Positions 1 to 13,100 of a stretch of 64,000 nt of DNA are shown here, one piece after another. The position numbers were made by a program, and so were the translations under genes. Each line of letters starts with the position of its first letter. Position 1 is the first letter of the stretch. The notes below the pieces were generated by a model. It did no database searches. It was given only the letters and a program-made list of their open reading frames with translations, and was not told where the DNA came from. Origin of the DNA: Channallabes apus (taxonomy: Eukaryota > Chordata > Actinopteri > Siluriformes > Clariidae); assembly GCA_030522415.1 (NCBI GenBank), contig CM060104.1:8877501-8941500 (forward strand), read 5' to 3'.

Positions 1-3000
1 CATTTAGAGGTCAAATGAGAGTGGCAGGATTCTGGCAAATCAACTCATGTTCCCTTTCTCTCAAGAGAAGATTATTGTGAAGGTCTGTAATCAAATAATT
101 ATATATACACACATACATACAGTAGTTTGTGCCTGTTCTATTTTTATAAAATGTAAAAGTTCCAGTTTTACCTGCTGTGACCCATGACATGATATTTAGT
201 TAGCCATAATAACAAAAATTTAGAAATTCATTCATTCATTCATTTTCTATACCGCTTAATCCTGTGTTCAGGGTTGCGGGGGACCTGGAGCCTATCCCAG
301 GAGACTTCGGGCACTGGGCGAGGTACACCCTGGACAGGGTGCCAATCCATCGCAGGGCAAATTTAGAAATAAAATTCCAATTAAAAACAGCAATTTTTTG
401 TGAATGTGCCTTCCAGGAGTAATGGGAGAAAAAGGTCATAAGGTTTTTTTCCCCACCTGAAAGTCAACTGGATGTGGGTTCAGAAACCTGATATACATTA
501 ATGTGTTTCCATTTTTAAATGGACAATGGACCACAAATCAAAAGGCAGTTTTATACAAATGATGATTCTTAGGTCCTTTACCATTACATATCTGAACCCA
601 GGGGAGATTGGACATTTTGTAGAGTTGTGATAGATAGCACTCAGTAAAACACAAAATATACAGTTACAGAGACGGTACTGGCAGCTTGCAATGTCTTGAC
701 ACCATATTAAAACAAACTTTAGGTTGTTTTTCCCCTTTATTAGGCCACCTGTCTATATGATCTATGTTGTACCTAAAGCAAATCCAAAACTGAATTACAG
801 CTGACCCACTGTTACACTTCTTTGTATTGTTATTTAGTCCCAGCTGTGTTCAGAATGTTAAATCAATTATCACTTTTATAAAAAAAAAAAAAAAAAAAAA
901 GCTAACTCTTATTTGCTACCTTATTCTCATAGTTTTATGATGCTAAGACAAACCTAATGTAAACATATGATTATCTTGTATTGGTGGTTGTGTTCACTGG
1001 AGATAGGTGTTGTTACAGTCACTTGTAAAATGATTCGTACCCTATTAGTGAAATTGAAAACGTTTTTAAACAAATGTAATTTTTTTATTAGGTGCAAATT
1101 TTTGGCAACAATTACAATGTCAAGTCTTTCCAAGTCTATGTACACTCACTTGCAAATTTCAGCAAACTGTTCAAACCCATGATCCAGGGTTAATACTTAT
1201 AATGTGTTTGGTTCGGAACGCTAATAAAATTAGGGGGAAGATTAAACAATTACCTCTAAAAAGTATGACAAGGTGCCTCAAACAAAGTGCTTAAGCTTAA
1301 AATCTAAAGTTACGGTTTATCTCATGTGACCACCTGACACTTTCCTGGACATTCAGGATCTTTCTTACAAACCCTTGCCAGACCATGATGCCTACCAGCT
1401 TCATTTCAGACGCTTTCTCTATGTTTTTCTACTAAAAGATTTGTGCTCTGTACTACGTTATACTCCAAGTAGTTTTGAATGGTCTTTGGCCTTACGGTTG
1501 ATCCTGAAACCTAAACCTTAGTATGAAACCCAACCCATAAATAAAGCAACATATATTTTAACCTCTTGAGATCCGAATGCCTTTATGTGCAACCCTCATC
1601 TGAGGACCATTTGGGTGTAATTCTTTTGAAACTCATTTCTGTTTGAAGACATGTTTAAGTGCATAGTTGTCAGGTGCTAACAGTGGAGAATTGACATGAA
1701 ATGTACACAACAGTAAAGTCTAGGTCTCAGGAGGTTAATATGCTTATATAAATAAATATACAAATCTCATAACCCACTAGCTTGCTAATCTATTCGTAGA
1801 AATATATTTACAAGTTTGTAGGTAGTGAAATTTGTTGTATTGATTTCTTGTAGAACACGCACAAAACTAGGTGTGTAATGTAGAGTACACAGTGTACTTT
1901 TACAGATAATGAATAGTGAAAAATAAAAGTATGCACTGCAGTGGAGTGTTAAGAACAAAAGGAGAGAGGATTTTATATAAACACAGCAGCAATATGTGCA
2001 GCTTAATGCAAAGGTGTCAGGTTTAAGACCTGAAGGACCACCACACAGCTGAACATAGCACTGAAGGGCTTTGTGTTTTAAACGACCGAGGCCTTTCAGG
2101 GCTACGTGTTGACACCTCTGTGATTTTAAACCTAAATGTCTGACAAAAAGATGTATTCAGTAATTCCTGTTGCACCTTTATTGGTTCAGTAATAATACAT
2201 ACCTGTGATAAATTTTGGAAGGTTCGTGAAACATCCAATCGCATAGCTGTTGACCAACTTCACCATCACCCTGTCCAGTTTCTTTAATTCAAGTCTTGAA
2301 AACTTAACAGAAATATACTAAACAAAATTTGCAAAGAATAAAAATTTCATTTAAAAAACTAAAAAAACAACAACTTTTCCCCCCATATTTTCAAATGGCA
2401 ATAAATATGGATCATAGACCTCTTATCTGTACACAATATCATAGCATATCTTGTTATCTATATAACAAATATGACTTCAGTGCAATTTCATTGCAAATCC
2501 TTTGCACTCCATCAAAGACTTTAGTACAAACTTTCTTTCACCCTGACTTGCGTTTAGAAAAATTCTGTTGTACAAATACCAACATAAACACAAATGATAT
2601 ATTCTAAAAGAATTCACAACCTTTTGTCTTTGTCTACACTTCAAGCAAGAAATCCTGACAGGAAAGGCACACGTAACTATATTTTGAGTAATACTGGAAC
2701 AAGGGACAACATATTGGAATTACTCTTGGTTTAAGTATTCAACTTGGTCATTTATAAATGTTTATAATCATAGTTATTTTAAGAAGTATTTTACATAGAC
2801 ATTTAAATAGATACATTAGGATTGAATGTAATGTCAGTAAATATTCAGGGACAGAAGTGATCGATTTTACACAAACATTGTTTTGACCAACAGAAAAGTG
2901 CATCATGTTTCAATCTTGAATATTGCAAAAACAAACATTTACCAAGATACCAACAGTATTGAAAAGTTGTATAAAAATGTAGCATTACAAAACAAAAAGA

Positions 3001-3067
3001 ATAATAATAAATCAGTTGATTTTGAGATTGAGCCCAAAGGCTATTAAGTGCTGTCTGGGGTACTGTC
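1..3067. other. hivep3 3' UTR and downstream DNA, no gene seen
   Basis: AT-rich sequence without a supported gene. The part next to 3068 must be hivep3 3' UTR. Possible polyadenylation signals on the minus strand are an ATTAAA near 2283 and an AATAAA at 2177-2182; neither is proven. There is a poly-A tract at about 880-900 and a short SINE fragment near the left edge. Confidence 0.5.
216..370 (-). mobile_element. 5'-truncated V-SINE-like insertion with target duplication
   Basis: The tail (CATT)n and 3' part of the same SINE seen full length at 41.1 and 51.4 kb lie between two perfect copies of AAATTTAGAAAT (216-227 and 359-370). Only about 130 bp of the SINE was inserted, missing the tRNA-like head. 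The truncation together with a 12-bp duplication is typical of LINE-driven retroposition. Confidence 0.8.
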
Positions 3068-3817
3068 CTAGCTCTGATCTGAGTGGACAGATTTCTCTTC
3101 TGCGGTCTCTTTTGAAGTTGGCTCATGCTTTTTGGACTGGCCTTCTTTAGGCTCCTCTGGCTCTGGTTGTTCATTTTCTCTTTGTAAGGAGGACCTGGAT
3201 TCCTTTTCAGATACATGAGAGCTCATCTTGTCTGCTTCAGTTGTATCTTGGCCCACTTCTTGAGATGTCTCAGGAACAATGGTGTGAGTCTTAGAGGGCC
3301 ATGAGCTGCCATATTGTTTACTGACTTTCTTACTTTGCTTACCAGAGTCAAATGTTTGAGAAGCTTTGGTTGTTGTGGAGCTTGTAGCAGGACAGTACAG
3401 CCCTAACTGCCTGGTTTCATGTTTCAGGCTCTGTGTCCCACTAACACTCTGTGTTGTTTCAGATTGCAAGTTCAATGATGTGCTCCATGAGCTCTTGCTT
3501 ACGGAGAAAGTGAACTCCTCTTTAGATGAGCTGGGGGATTGGGTGGTAGAGGAAGCTCGCTCCAGTTTGGGGCAGGATCTGAGCCTAAGCTGAACCATCT
3601 GGATTCCTCCAATTGGGATCATGTGGTAAGGCATGCGGGTCTGCTGCTGTGAATGTAATGGAAGGTGACTGAACATGCGGTCTACAGTTCTTGTTTGGAT
3701 TGGTACATGGGTTGGAGGGTCATTGTGAAGGAAGTGTAGGGCAGAGGGCACCAGGCTGGCATGTGGAGGGCTCAACCTCTGTGAAACCTGCACAGTACTG
3801 GGTGTACTAGGCCTCTC
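3068..3817 (-). CDS. hivep3: hivep3 last coding exon (residues 1720-1968)
   Basis: A 750-bp coding part ending in TAG at 3068-3070. The acceptor is CTCTACAG. The block [27 protein letters not shown] is strongly conserved in HIVEP3 and fixes the assignment. The remaining C-terminal part is Ser/Thr-rich with a Lys/Glu-rich end ([13 protein letters not shown]) that I do not recognise as a conserved domain. The frame is open upstream of the acceptor to 3937, but that part reads as intron. Confidence 0.9.
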   Translation of the reverse strand, partial: ERPSTPSTVQVSQRLSPPHASLVPSALHFLHNDPPTHVPIQTRTVDRMFSHLPLHSQQQTRMPYHMIPIGGIQMVQLRLRSCPKLERASSTTQSPSSSKEEFTFSVSKSSWSTSLNLQSETTQSVSGTQSLKHETRQLGLYCPATSSTTTKASQTFDSGKQSKKVSKQYGSSWPSKTHTIVPETSQEVGQDTTEADKMSSHVSEKESRSSLQRENEQPEPEEPKEGQSKKHEPTSKETAEEKSVHSDQS

Positions 3818-5063
3818 CTGTAGAGGGAGACATGTGAATACTGTACAATCAAACTTCCAAAATGCATTTTTGAAAACAAATGTTAAAAACATTAATTCCA
3901 CACTAATTTCTAGTGATGGAGGGGGGAAAAAATCCATTTAGTTTTGAATCGCGATTATTTTGTGTGGCAATTCACATATCACCACACTGACACAAGAAAA
4001 TATTTTTTTGACCAGAATTTGCTGTTTTCAGATTGATTGGCCATGACCGATGTTCGTCCGATCAGCCTCAGATATAAACGATTCTGTACAGAGTTTCAGA
4101 GTGGTGCAACAAAAATAAATTTTTGTAATTAAAAATCACACACATTAAAAACCACCAATTTGCCTTTTTCTACAAACTGTGTGAGCAAATTAGTCTGAAA
4201 TCTACTCATTACACACACATATAAATATAGTATTGGAAACTGGTAATATTTTTGAGTGGCTGGAATGGATTATCTGCATTTACATTATTTATGTAACAGA
4301 TTAAATTCGTATGCCAAGGTACCACTGTGTCTGTCTGTCTGTTTGTCTGTCTGTCTCTTTTAATTTATATCAGATAGTTGCATTATGCTTGCTACTCACC
4401 TCCTGGCTCTCTCTGGACTTGATGCTTGGTTCCCAGTAGAAGTGCCCTGGAGAGCTATGGGCTCTGTGTTGAGTTCTGAACGGTGCTGGAGAAAGTCGGG
4501 CTCTGGAGCTCCTGTATCGGGCAGGAGAACGAGGCCGCAGTGGGGAGAAAGACCTGAGTGCGGAGACTGTGAGAGGAGATGGGCCTCTTTCAGGGGAAGG
4601 AGAAAGATGTCGACAGGGAGATGACAGCTCCAGCCTGGGGGAGACACTCCGGAGAGGTGAGCCTTCACTTGCAGGAGAGAAAGCTCGTGGAGAATGCTCC
4701 CAGGCTTTAGAGGTAAACAGTGCCCTCTTGCTATCAGGAGATAAGGCTTGTCCACTTCTCCATGGTGGGACTGGAGAGAGCCGCTTTTCTTTTTCGTCTC
4801 TCTCTGAAACAGTAAGGCTTAAGGGACAGGTTAGTGAGCCCGGACCACTGTCTGACTGGTGGGTATCTGTAGAGCAGGATGAAGGAGCATCTTCATGTGA
4901 AGACAAGTCCTCTTCTTCCTCCTCGTTATCGTCATCATCCTCATCTTCAGAATCTTCAATGTCAGAAAACTGGTGCTCCTCCTGGTCGGATTCATATACA
5001 TGCCCCTCACTGATCCCTGACACACACAAAGAACCTCAGATTAAAACAAAATCATATATATGA

Positions 5064-5109
<46 letters not shown>

Positions 5110-7080
5110 TTTACATGGTGTTTGGATGTAAACGAGCAAATACTTAACTTTACTGACATAATTAATTGGTTCATCTAGCAAAAATTATTTTAAATCTAAC
5201 TGATGCAGTGAGTAGCTTCTTATTTCATAAATAAGCATGTTGTAAGACATATACCTTGCTTGTGGAAAAAGATGTTACTGTGTCTCAAAAGGATCAAATT
5301 ATTTAACATTAAAAAAATGGCTAAAATTGAGTTAAGAGCAGTCTCAAACATATCATAATCTGAAAGGAAAGTGGGGACCCATCAACTTTGTGGAAGAAAT
5401 CATGAACAACCATGATCAGAGATCACACAAATGCGTGGTGAAGTTGCATCATAAACAATTCAACAGTAAAAATCATGTTTCAAATTAAATTGCAAACTAT
5501 TCTACACAGTGTGGTCAGAACTCATGAGAATAAAATTTAAGCTAAAAAAACTAAGCAGTTCAAAAAATGAATTCAGCTGATGACCTTAAGGTACTGAGTG
5601 ACCAGGTTATCCCATCAACACATTTTTATTTCTCTGGTGGCATGGACATATTCCAGGACAACAATGCAAAGATTCATCAGACTCAAATTGTTAAGTTAAT
5701 AATGTAAGTGAACTATTTTCATACATATACAGGTCCTTCTCAAAAAATTTGCATATTGTGATAAAGTTCATTATTTTCTGTAATGTACTGATAAACATTA
5801 GACTTTCATATATTTTAGATTCATTACACACAACTGAAGTAGTTCAAGCCTTTTATTGTTTTAATATAGATGATTGTGGCATACAGCTCATGAAAACCCA
5901 AAATCCCTATCTCAAAACATTAGCATATTTCATCCGACCAATAAAAGAAATGTGTTTTTAATACAAAAAAAGTCAACCTTCAAATAATTATGTTCAGTTA
6001 TGCGCTCAATACTTGGTCGGGAATCCTTTTGCAGATTCTTGTGTCTCTCAACTTTCTCTTCACAATATCCCACAGATTCTCTATGTGGTTCAGGTCAGGA
6101 GAGTTGGCAGGCCAATTGAGCACAGTAATACCATGGTCAGTAAACCATTTACCAGTGGTTTTGGCACTGTGAGCAGGTGCCAGGTCGTGCTGAAAAATGA
6201 AATCTTCATCTCCATAAAGCTTTTCAGCAGATGGAAGCATGAAGTTCTCCAAAATCTCCTGATAGCTAGCTGCATTGACCCTGCCCTTGATAAAACACAG
6301 TGGACCAACACCAGCAGCTGACATGGCACCTCAGACCATCACTGACTGTGGGTACTTGACACTGGACTTCAGGCATTTTGGCATTTCCCTCTCCCCAGTC
6401 TTCCTCCAGACTCTGGCACCTTGATTTCCGAATGACATGCAAAATTTGCAACCTGTAGCCCATTTCCTGCACACGCCTGTACACGGTGGCTCTGGATGTT
6501 TCTACTCCAGACTCAGTCCACTGCTTCCGCAGGTCCCCCAAGGTCTGGAATCGGTCCTTCTCCATTACTCCTTGTAATTAGCTATTACAATCTGTATTTG
6601 TGATTATAAAATTTTCCTGCTCTGCACACTATCCATGAAGTTTGTCACGTCACAATGTGAGTATGATGAAAGTAATCGGCACGAAATTCAGGACAACACC
6701 CGTCCCTTTAACCCTATTGGATGTCTTGGAAGACTTGACAGACTGATTTGACTCTACCAACATTTATACAAGATGTCAAGCCAAAAAGTTAATGCAAATT
6801 GGAGGCAGATTAGAAAGCCACTCTTTATGGCTGCCCAGTCTATTTCAGCTGGCCTTCACAAGCCTGAGCATACTGTGTTTAAGTACCCAAAAAATCATGA
6901 AAACATTTATCATTTTATTAATCTTGCATTGATGATTTTCAAGGTTTGGATCACGAGAAACTGAATGATAAAATTCAGCTACACTTCCGATCAAGGCTGA
7001 AAATTCTACGTAAAATAATGCAAAACTTTAAAATGCTCATACTGTAGTTGTAAAAAGAAAAACCTTATATTTATTTTATT

Positions 7081-7111
<31 letters not shown>

Positions 7112-10100
7112 GCAAATGGAGTCATCAATGGCTACAGCTATAAGATTACTGTTGAAAATGAACAATAGATTCTTCCATTCAATTAATACACTGGACAACC
7201 ACGCCAATCTTAAAAACTTGCTAATTATGTATTTAAAACTTTCAGCTACAGTTTTCAAGCTTTTGATGTATTGATGCTTGCCTTTTTACTTTGCCATATG
7301 TGTATATAAATTTTTTTAAACAAATGTTACAAAAGGGACAGGTTATTCACATCAGGGAAAAGATAAATTATCATCAAGTAGCTGTGTTTATCATCAAAGT
7401 CAGTCTTATTTTAAATGGTTGCACAGTGTAGTAACAAAAACTAGACAAGTACATTTCCTAAAGAAAATGTAAGTGCTGCTTGACATGCCAAAATTTGAGC
7501 CTCTGGGCCTTTTATAATGATAGTCTACGAGATCAGTTGCTAAGGTGTTCTAGTGGTTGCTAGGGCGTGGCTTGACAGCTTCACAATGATCCTGAGAGAC
7601 TAACTGGTTGCCTGAGTAAAATGAGCCCACTCCCATATCTCTATGACAAAGGGGTCCACAGTTAGGTTCAGTTTCAAAGTTCCAATAATGCAACTGTGAG
7701 CACTTCCTGTTTCAGTGGGAAGTACCTCCACCATAATATGTCAGTAGGGCAAATTTGAGCATCTCTTGTGCACTAGGGATATAACTTATACCCTGTTGTG
7801 TAAAAAAAAGGCTTGCAAGATAATACAAGTGATTCTTTGCTTCACCAACACCAGTAATAACAATCCACATCATCATTTTTATGGTACGTTTAGTAATGTA
7901 TACATTTAAAAAAAAAAAAAACAAAAAAAAAAAAAAACAATGTGATTTGCAGCATGCATTGTCGCTGTTAACCCTCACAGTGGCAATTATACAGAAATCC
8001 AAACAGTGAATGTAAGAAACTGTCCAAAGTATCAAAAGAAAATTGACCCCACTGTTCCTGGTAAACATGACCTTAATGCTAAAACTGCTAGACGCTACAC
8101 TTGGCCAAGCTGAATAAATATTGATTAATAAATGAAATATATAAATTTAGTTGATGGTCATTAAAGATTGTTTGCTCTCTCAACCTGAAGACAGCAATCA
8201 TGCATCAGCCCATACTCCATTAATACTTAAGCATCCTACCTGGTTCCTCAGTCTCCAGCTCATCTACAGATGATTCAGACACACCTTTCTCCAAGCATTT
8301 CTTACCATGTGCCTTTGATTTCATGTGTTTAGTGAGGTTCCCTGTCAGGGGGTAAATAATAGAGAAGCCATTTAAAAAATTTAATTAAGTATGAAACATT
8401 ATATGAGAGGATCACTAACAAAGAGCAGTAATGCATTATGGATTTTTTTTTTATATACTTTTACACAAGGGTTTGTGGTCAAGATATGCTGAATAGTAGT
8501 GCAGAGAAGAAGTACATCATAAAAACTGAAATACTCACCTTTAGTTTTGAAAGCAAAGTTGCAGTGCTTACAAACATAGGGACGAATATCTGTGTGTGTG
8601 CGAATGTGTTTCTTCAGCATGCTGGGCTTTTTACAGCGGATTCCACACTCGCCACAGACATACTTCCCCCTTCCCCTCCCTCTCACATATACATACTCTT
8701 CATTAGACTTATACCTATAGAGAGACAGAAAGAGAGAGAGACACACACACACACACACACACACACATAAAAATGTTAACTGTGTACTTGAAATCTTGGT
8801 CAATAAGGACCAAAATGTTTTATTGATGTGGGGATTGTTTATTGTATGTTTATTAGGTGTCTAATTGTACGCAAAAGTCATGGTTTGGTACATTTTTGGT
8901 ATAAAAAAAAAAAAAAAAAAAGTATTTAGGTGCCAAGTTCTTTAAGAATAGTAACAGGTTATTTAATTTGCTATTTGAGAAACAATATATATACATCAAT
9001 TAAATTAGTTCGCTGCCTAGTACTGTATGTGTTAAACACAACCTGAACATCCAGTTTCCCTACCTAGACTGTCAAACTCACCAGGGTCGGAAAGGACAAC
9101 ATTGAATTATATTTTAGATTCTGTTCATCTCATTTTTCAAGCCTGTACACATTTCTGTCTGTTTCTTTAACTGGAACCAACTGAATTAAAGGACCAAGGT
9201 CTAATTTGTAACTAATTTGTAATTTGTAACTTAACACTGTATAAATGCAGATCATTTCCTGCTATCTGTTTCACCCAGATGAGGATGGGTTCCCTGTCGA
9301 GTCTGGTTCCTCTCAAGGTTTCTTCCTATTACCGTCTCAGGGAGTTTTTCCTTGCCACTGTCGCCCTCGGGCTTGCTCGCCAGGGAATATCTGAACATTT
9401 TGATTCATACACATTCACATTCCATACAAACTTAAATAATTCTTTTGATTGTGTAAAGCTGTTTTGAGACAATGTCAATTGTTAAAAGCGCTATACAAAT
9501 AAAACTGAATTGAATTAATTTGTATTGCTCTGTTATATACAGTATTCATACAAATTTTCTTCACAAAAACATCATATTCAGTTCTTGTATCACACAAATA
9601 GAGTAAGGCAAGCAGACAGTAGCAATGCTGAGATACATCGGTAGTGATGTAAAAATGTTAGAGATGAAACAGAGAAAAAGAATGGGCACTAAAAGAGACG
9701 GGTGCACTGTAAATAGTGAATTTGTGGGTCTGTGATGGGAGAAGAATTATGTAAGTAAAAGAGATGCTGCGTGAGATACAGTACAATGTAAAGCAGGGTG
9801 GTATAACATTTTGTTTTGCCAACCATGACAAAATTGCAAATTTAACCTACAGTACAGCATGGGAGGAGATCAGGTGATATAGCTTGATTTTAGTAGTTCA
9901 CTCATAGAACACATACTCTCCAGCAACTAGCAGAACTAACTAAAATTAGTTTTAAGGTGGCATGGTGGTATAGTGGTTAGCACTTGTCCCTTGAACCTCC
10001 AGGGTCTGGGTTCGATTCCTGCCCAGGTTCGATTTTGCCCAGGTTCGATTCCCATCTCTGTGTGCATGAAGTTTTCATGCTCTCCCCGGGCTTGGTGGGT

Positions 10101-13100
10101 TTCTTTCCACAGTCCAACGACCTGCAGATTAGACCAACTGGTGTTCCCAAATTGCCCATATTGTGGGTGTATGTGTGTGACATGGAAGCAAATCAGTCTT
10201 ATTGATAATTCACACAAAAGACACGACGCACACATGAAACCCAATTCACGTGCACGTGCTGAATTGATCATTTATCATGACTTACTAAACTGGAGTTTGG
10301 AAGCTCCGTTTGAAGTTACAATTATAGCAATAAATACATATAGCATGTTGTACTGTATGTAGTAACTATGTTGAAACAATGTGGTTTGAACAAGACATGC
10401 AGCATGATTCAAAACAATTATTTTAAACAGTGTAACTTACTGAAATAAATTTTTTCTTTTTAATAATTTAGGAATCTCTCCAGCAGTACATTCTTCAACG
10501 ACTTCATGATCGTTTGGTTCATGTCTTGGAGAGACAGCCACTGAACATTGACTACCTACAGTTCATTTGCAGATAGGAGCTGGTGGTTATTAGTGCCCTG
10601 GATGAAATGATACATATTCCAGAAGATGTCTTGACAGCCCTTTCAAATCTAAGCATATATGACACATATAAATATAAAAAAAAAAGACTACAGTAAAATG
10701 CTGTATTCTCACAGGTTTTGCCAGCTGCTATGTAATGCTGGTGTTATTTTATTAATTAACTCTTGTCACCTGTTGAAACAGTCTTTTATAATTCTTGATA
10801 ATTCACTCTAAGCTGCATGAATGGATAAATTGAGAGCCATGATTTTCGATTCTTTACAATAAACATAATTCTCCCACAAGACTCAAGACTTACTTATTGC
10901 ATTACTGAATAAATCAACATTTCTAATGAATCTCTTGAATGAATGAATGAATGAATGAATGAATGATGTAAACTTTTAGCAACCACTTGTCGCCACCTCC
11001 TGAAATAACTGATACAACCTTTATTTAAAGTCACTTAAAATGTTTCAAATTTTCAAAAACTCTATTTTGGTTTGTATTGTAGACATTATTGTTTATATCA
11101 GAAATACAAACCTTTGTCCCAGTATCTCTGATCATTTTAATTATTGTAAGGAAATCATACTGTAAGAAATAATGGTGGCTGAAGAGACTGTTTGTGAAGC
11201 TGTTTAATAAAACCTATAAATGACAAATGTTCTCTGGCTCAGTGATAGCACCAAAGCAAATTTGAACATGATCATATTTGCCATTGTTATTTAGGAATTA
11301 GATCGTATGACTGTTTGAATTGAAATCGCCATTTAAAAAAAAATGCTGAAATCGTGCAGCTTTAACTCATTATGTTATACACTTTTGAGCTGTTAATGAA
11401 ATAAAAGCAAATCTGGTGGCATTCAGACATACTGTACCAGAACACCATACAATATCTTTATCATAAAAACATCTATTCTCCAAATTAAAAACTGTAATTG
11501 TGACTGTCTTGATTTACAAACATGTAATGAGGGTGAAGTGTTTATAAAGATGATAAAGTGGTTAGCTGTGTTATTTTCGGCAAAGTTCATTAATGAAACA
11601 TTATCAAATAAAGTAATAACTTACATGTGCATCCTGTTCTTGGGTTAAGTAGGTAAACCATAATTTCCATTGTAATTAACTCAGATTGTGCAAAAGGTGT
11701 GCAAAGCTGAACTACTTGAGTGCTGCGGTCCTGGAGGGCTGTGATCGGTTGAATGGTGAGGTCGCATCTGATTGGCTAAAGAGTATGAGTGACCCACGCC
11801 AGCAAAGTCTCAAAAATACGCACACACAAATCCAGGGCGATTCACACAAGAAAGATGATTTTCTCATTCACAGTCCATGATACACTCGTGAATTTTAAAC
11901 ATTCAAAAAATTTTGTACACACTTGTACATCTGTGAATTGTGTTTTGCATTTGTGAAATGTATGTTATGAATATATATATTTATTTTGTGCACGTGATTT
12001 GTTTTTTTGTGAATAAATATTTTTTTCCGTGCACGTGAATTGGGTTTTACACATGTGAATTGGGATACGCATTTATTTATACGAATTATTAATGAGACTA
12101 TTTTGCTTCCATAGTGTGTGCCCTGATACGGATTGGCACTCTGTCCAGGGCGTACCTCGCCTCGTGCCCTAAGCCTCCTAGGATAGGCTCAAGGGCCCCG
12201 TGAGGATAAAGTGGTACAGACAGTGAGAAATTAGTTAAACATTTTTATGAGTTCTTTGTAACCAAAAGGTGAGGAGAATAAAACATGAAGGTGGTGGACA
12301 GTCCTCAAATCTTCTAAGTTTCTCTTTCACTTTTTCTCCTCTATTTTTCCATTTCTTTTTCTCTTTTCACTTATTCCGCCTTAAAATTTCAGTTCTGTAA
12401 TTGTTGGGTCTTGGGATTAAATCTCAAATAGTGTTAAATGGAAAACTAGTGTGCTGTGTATGGTGTACAATCCTTTGTCCCACACATCAAGTAGTGCCCT
12501 TGATCAGGGATTACAGAGAGATTTGGAATTCAGCCTAGAATCTAGTTAGCTTTCCAGCCATAAAAAAAATGCTGTGACTGACAAAAAGTGTAATTAAACA
12601 CCTGGGATGCAGAGTGATACATATAGTTAAACATCCCAGTTGTAATAGATATGTTACTATCTATTATCACCACTGTGGAAAGTCTCACATCCAATCAGAT
12701 TACGCAGACGGAACAAGCTGTTGTATAATTTATTTTATACATCCGTTTGTTTGTTTGTTTGTTTGTTTACCATAAATTTTTTTTCCCTTATGAACAGAAA
12801 CAGTGTTTGGTGCATTATCCATTTCTAGAATGCTATTAACAGATAATTAATTTTAAACTAAAATCACAAACAGTAAAAATTCTATTGTTTTTATTCTTAC
12901 CACAACGAGCAATATTCTGAACTAAATATAAAACCCATGACCTAATCTCCCTGTGGAGTCATGTGGACCCGCACCATAGACTTTATTCCAGAGAAACCAA
13001 TAAACCTAAAAATCAGTCATAAATCTTTGGACACTCATTTTAGAGCTGATGCAATTTCAATAAGCAGCAGACTTCAGCCATAAATCTCTCTCTCAATATA

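Noticed and set aside
3366..5063. Plus-strand open frames of 75-164 residues opposite hivep3 exons
   Set aside because: They are antisense shadows of the Ser/Pro- and Glu-rich hivep3 exons.
9953..10030. tRNA-like sequence with A and B boxes
   Set aside because: It is the head of a SINE: no cloverleaf with paired acceptor stem, and it continues into the SINE core seen elsewhere. The same applies to 41400-41468, 43061-43135 and 51700-51770.
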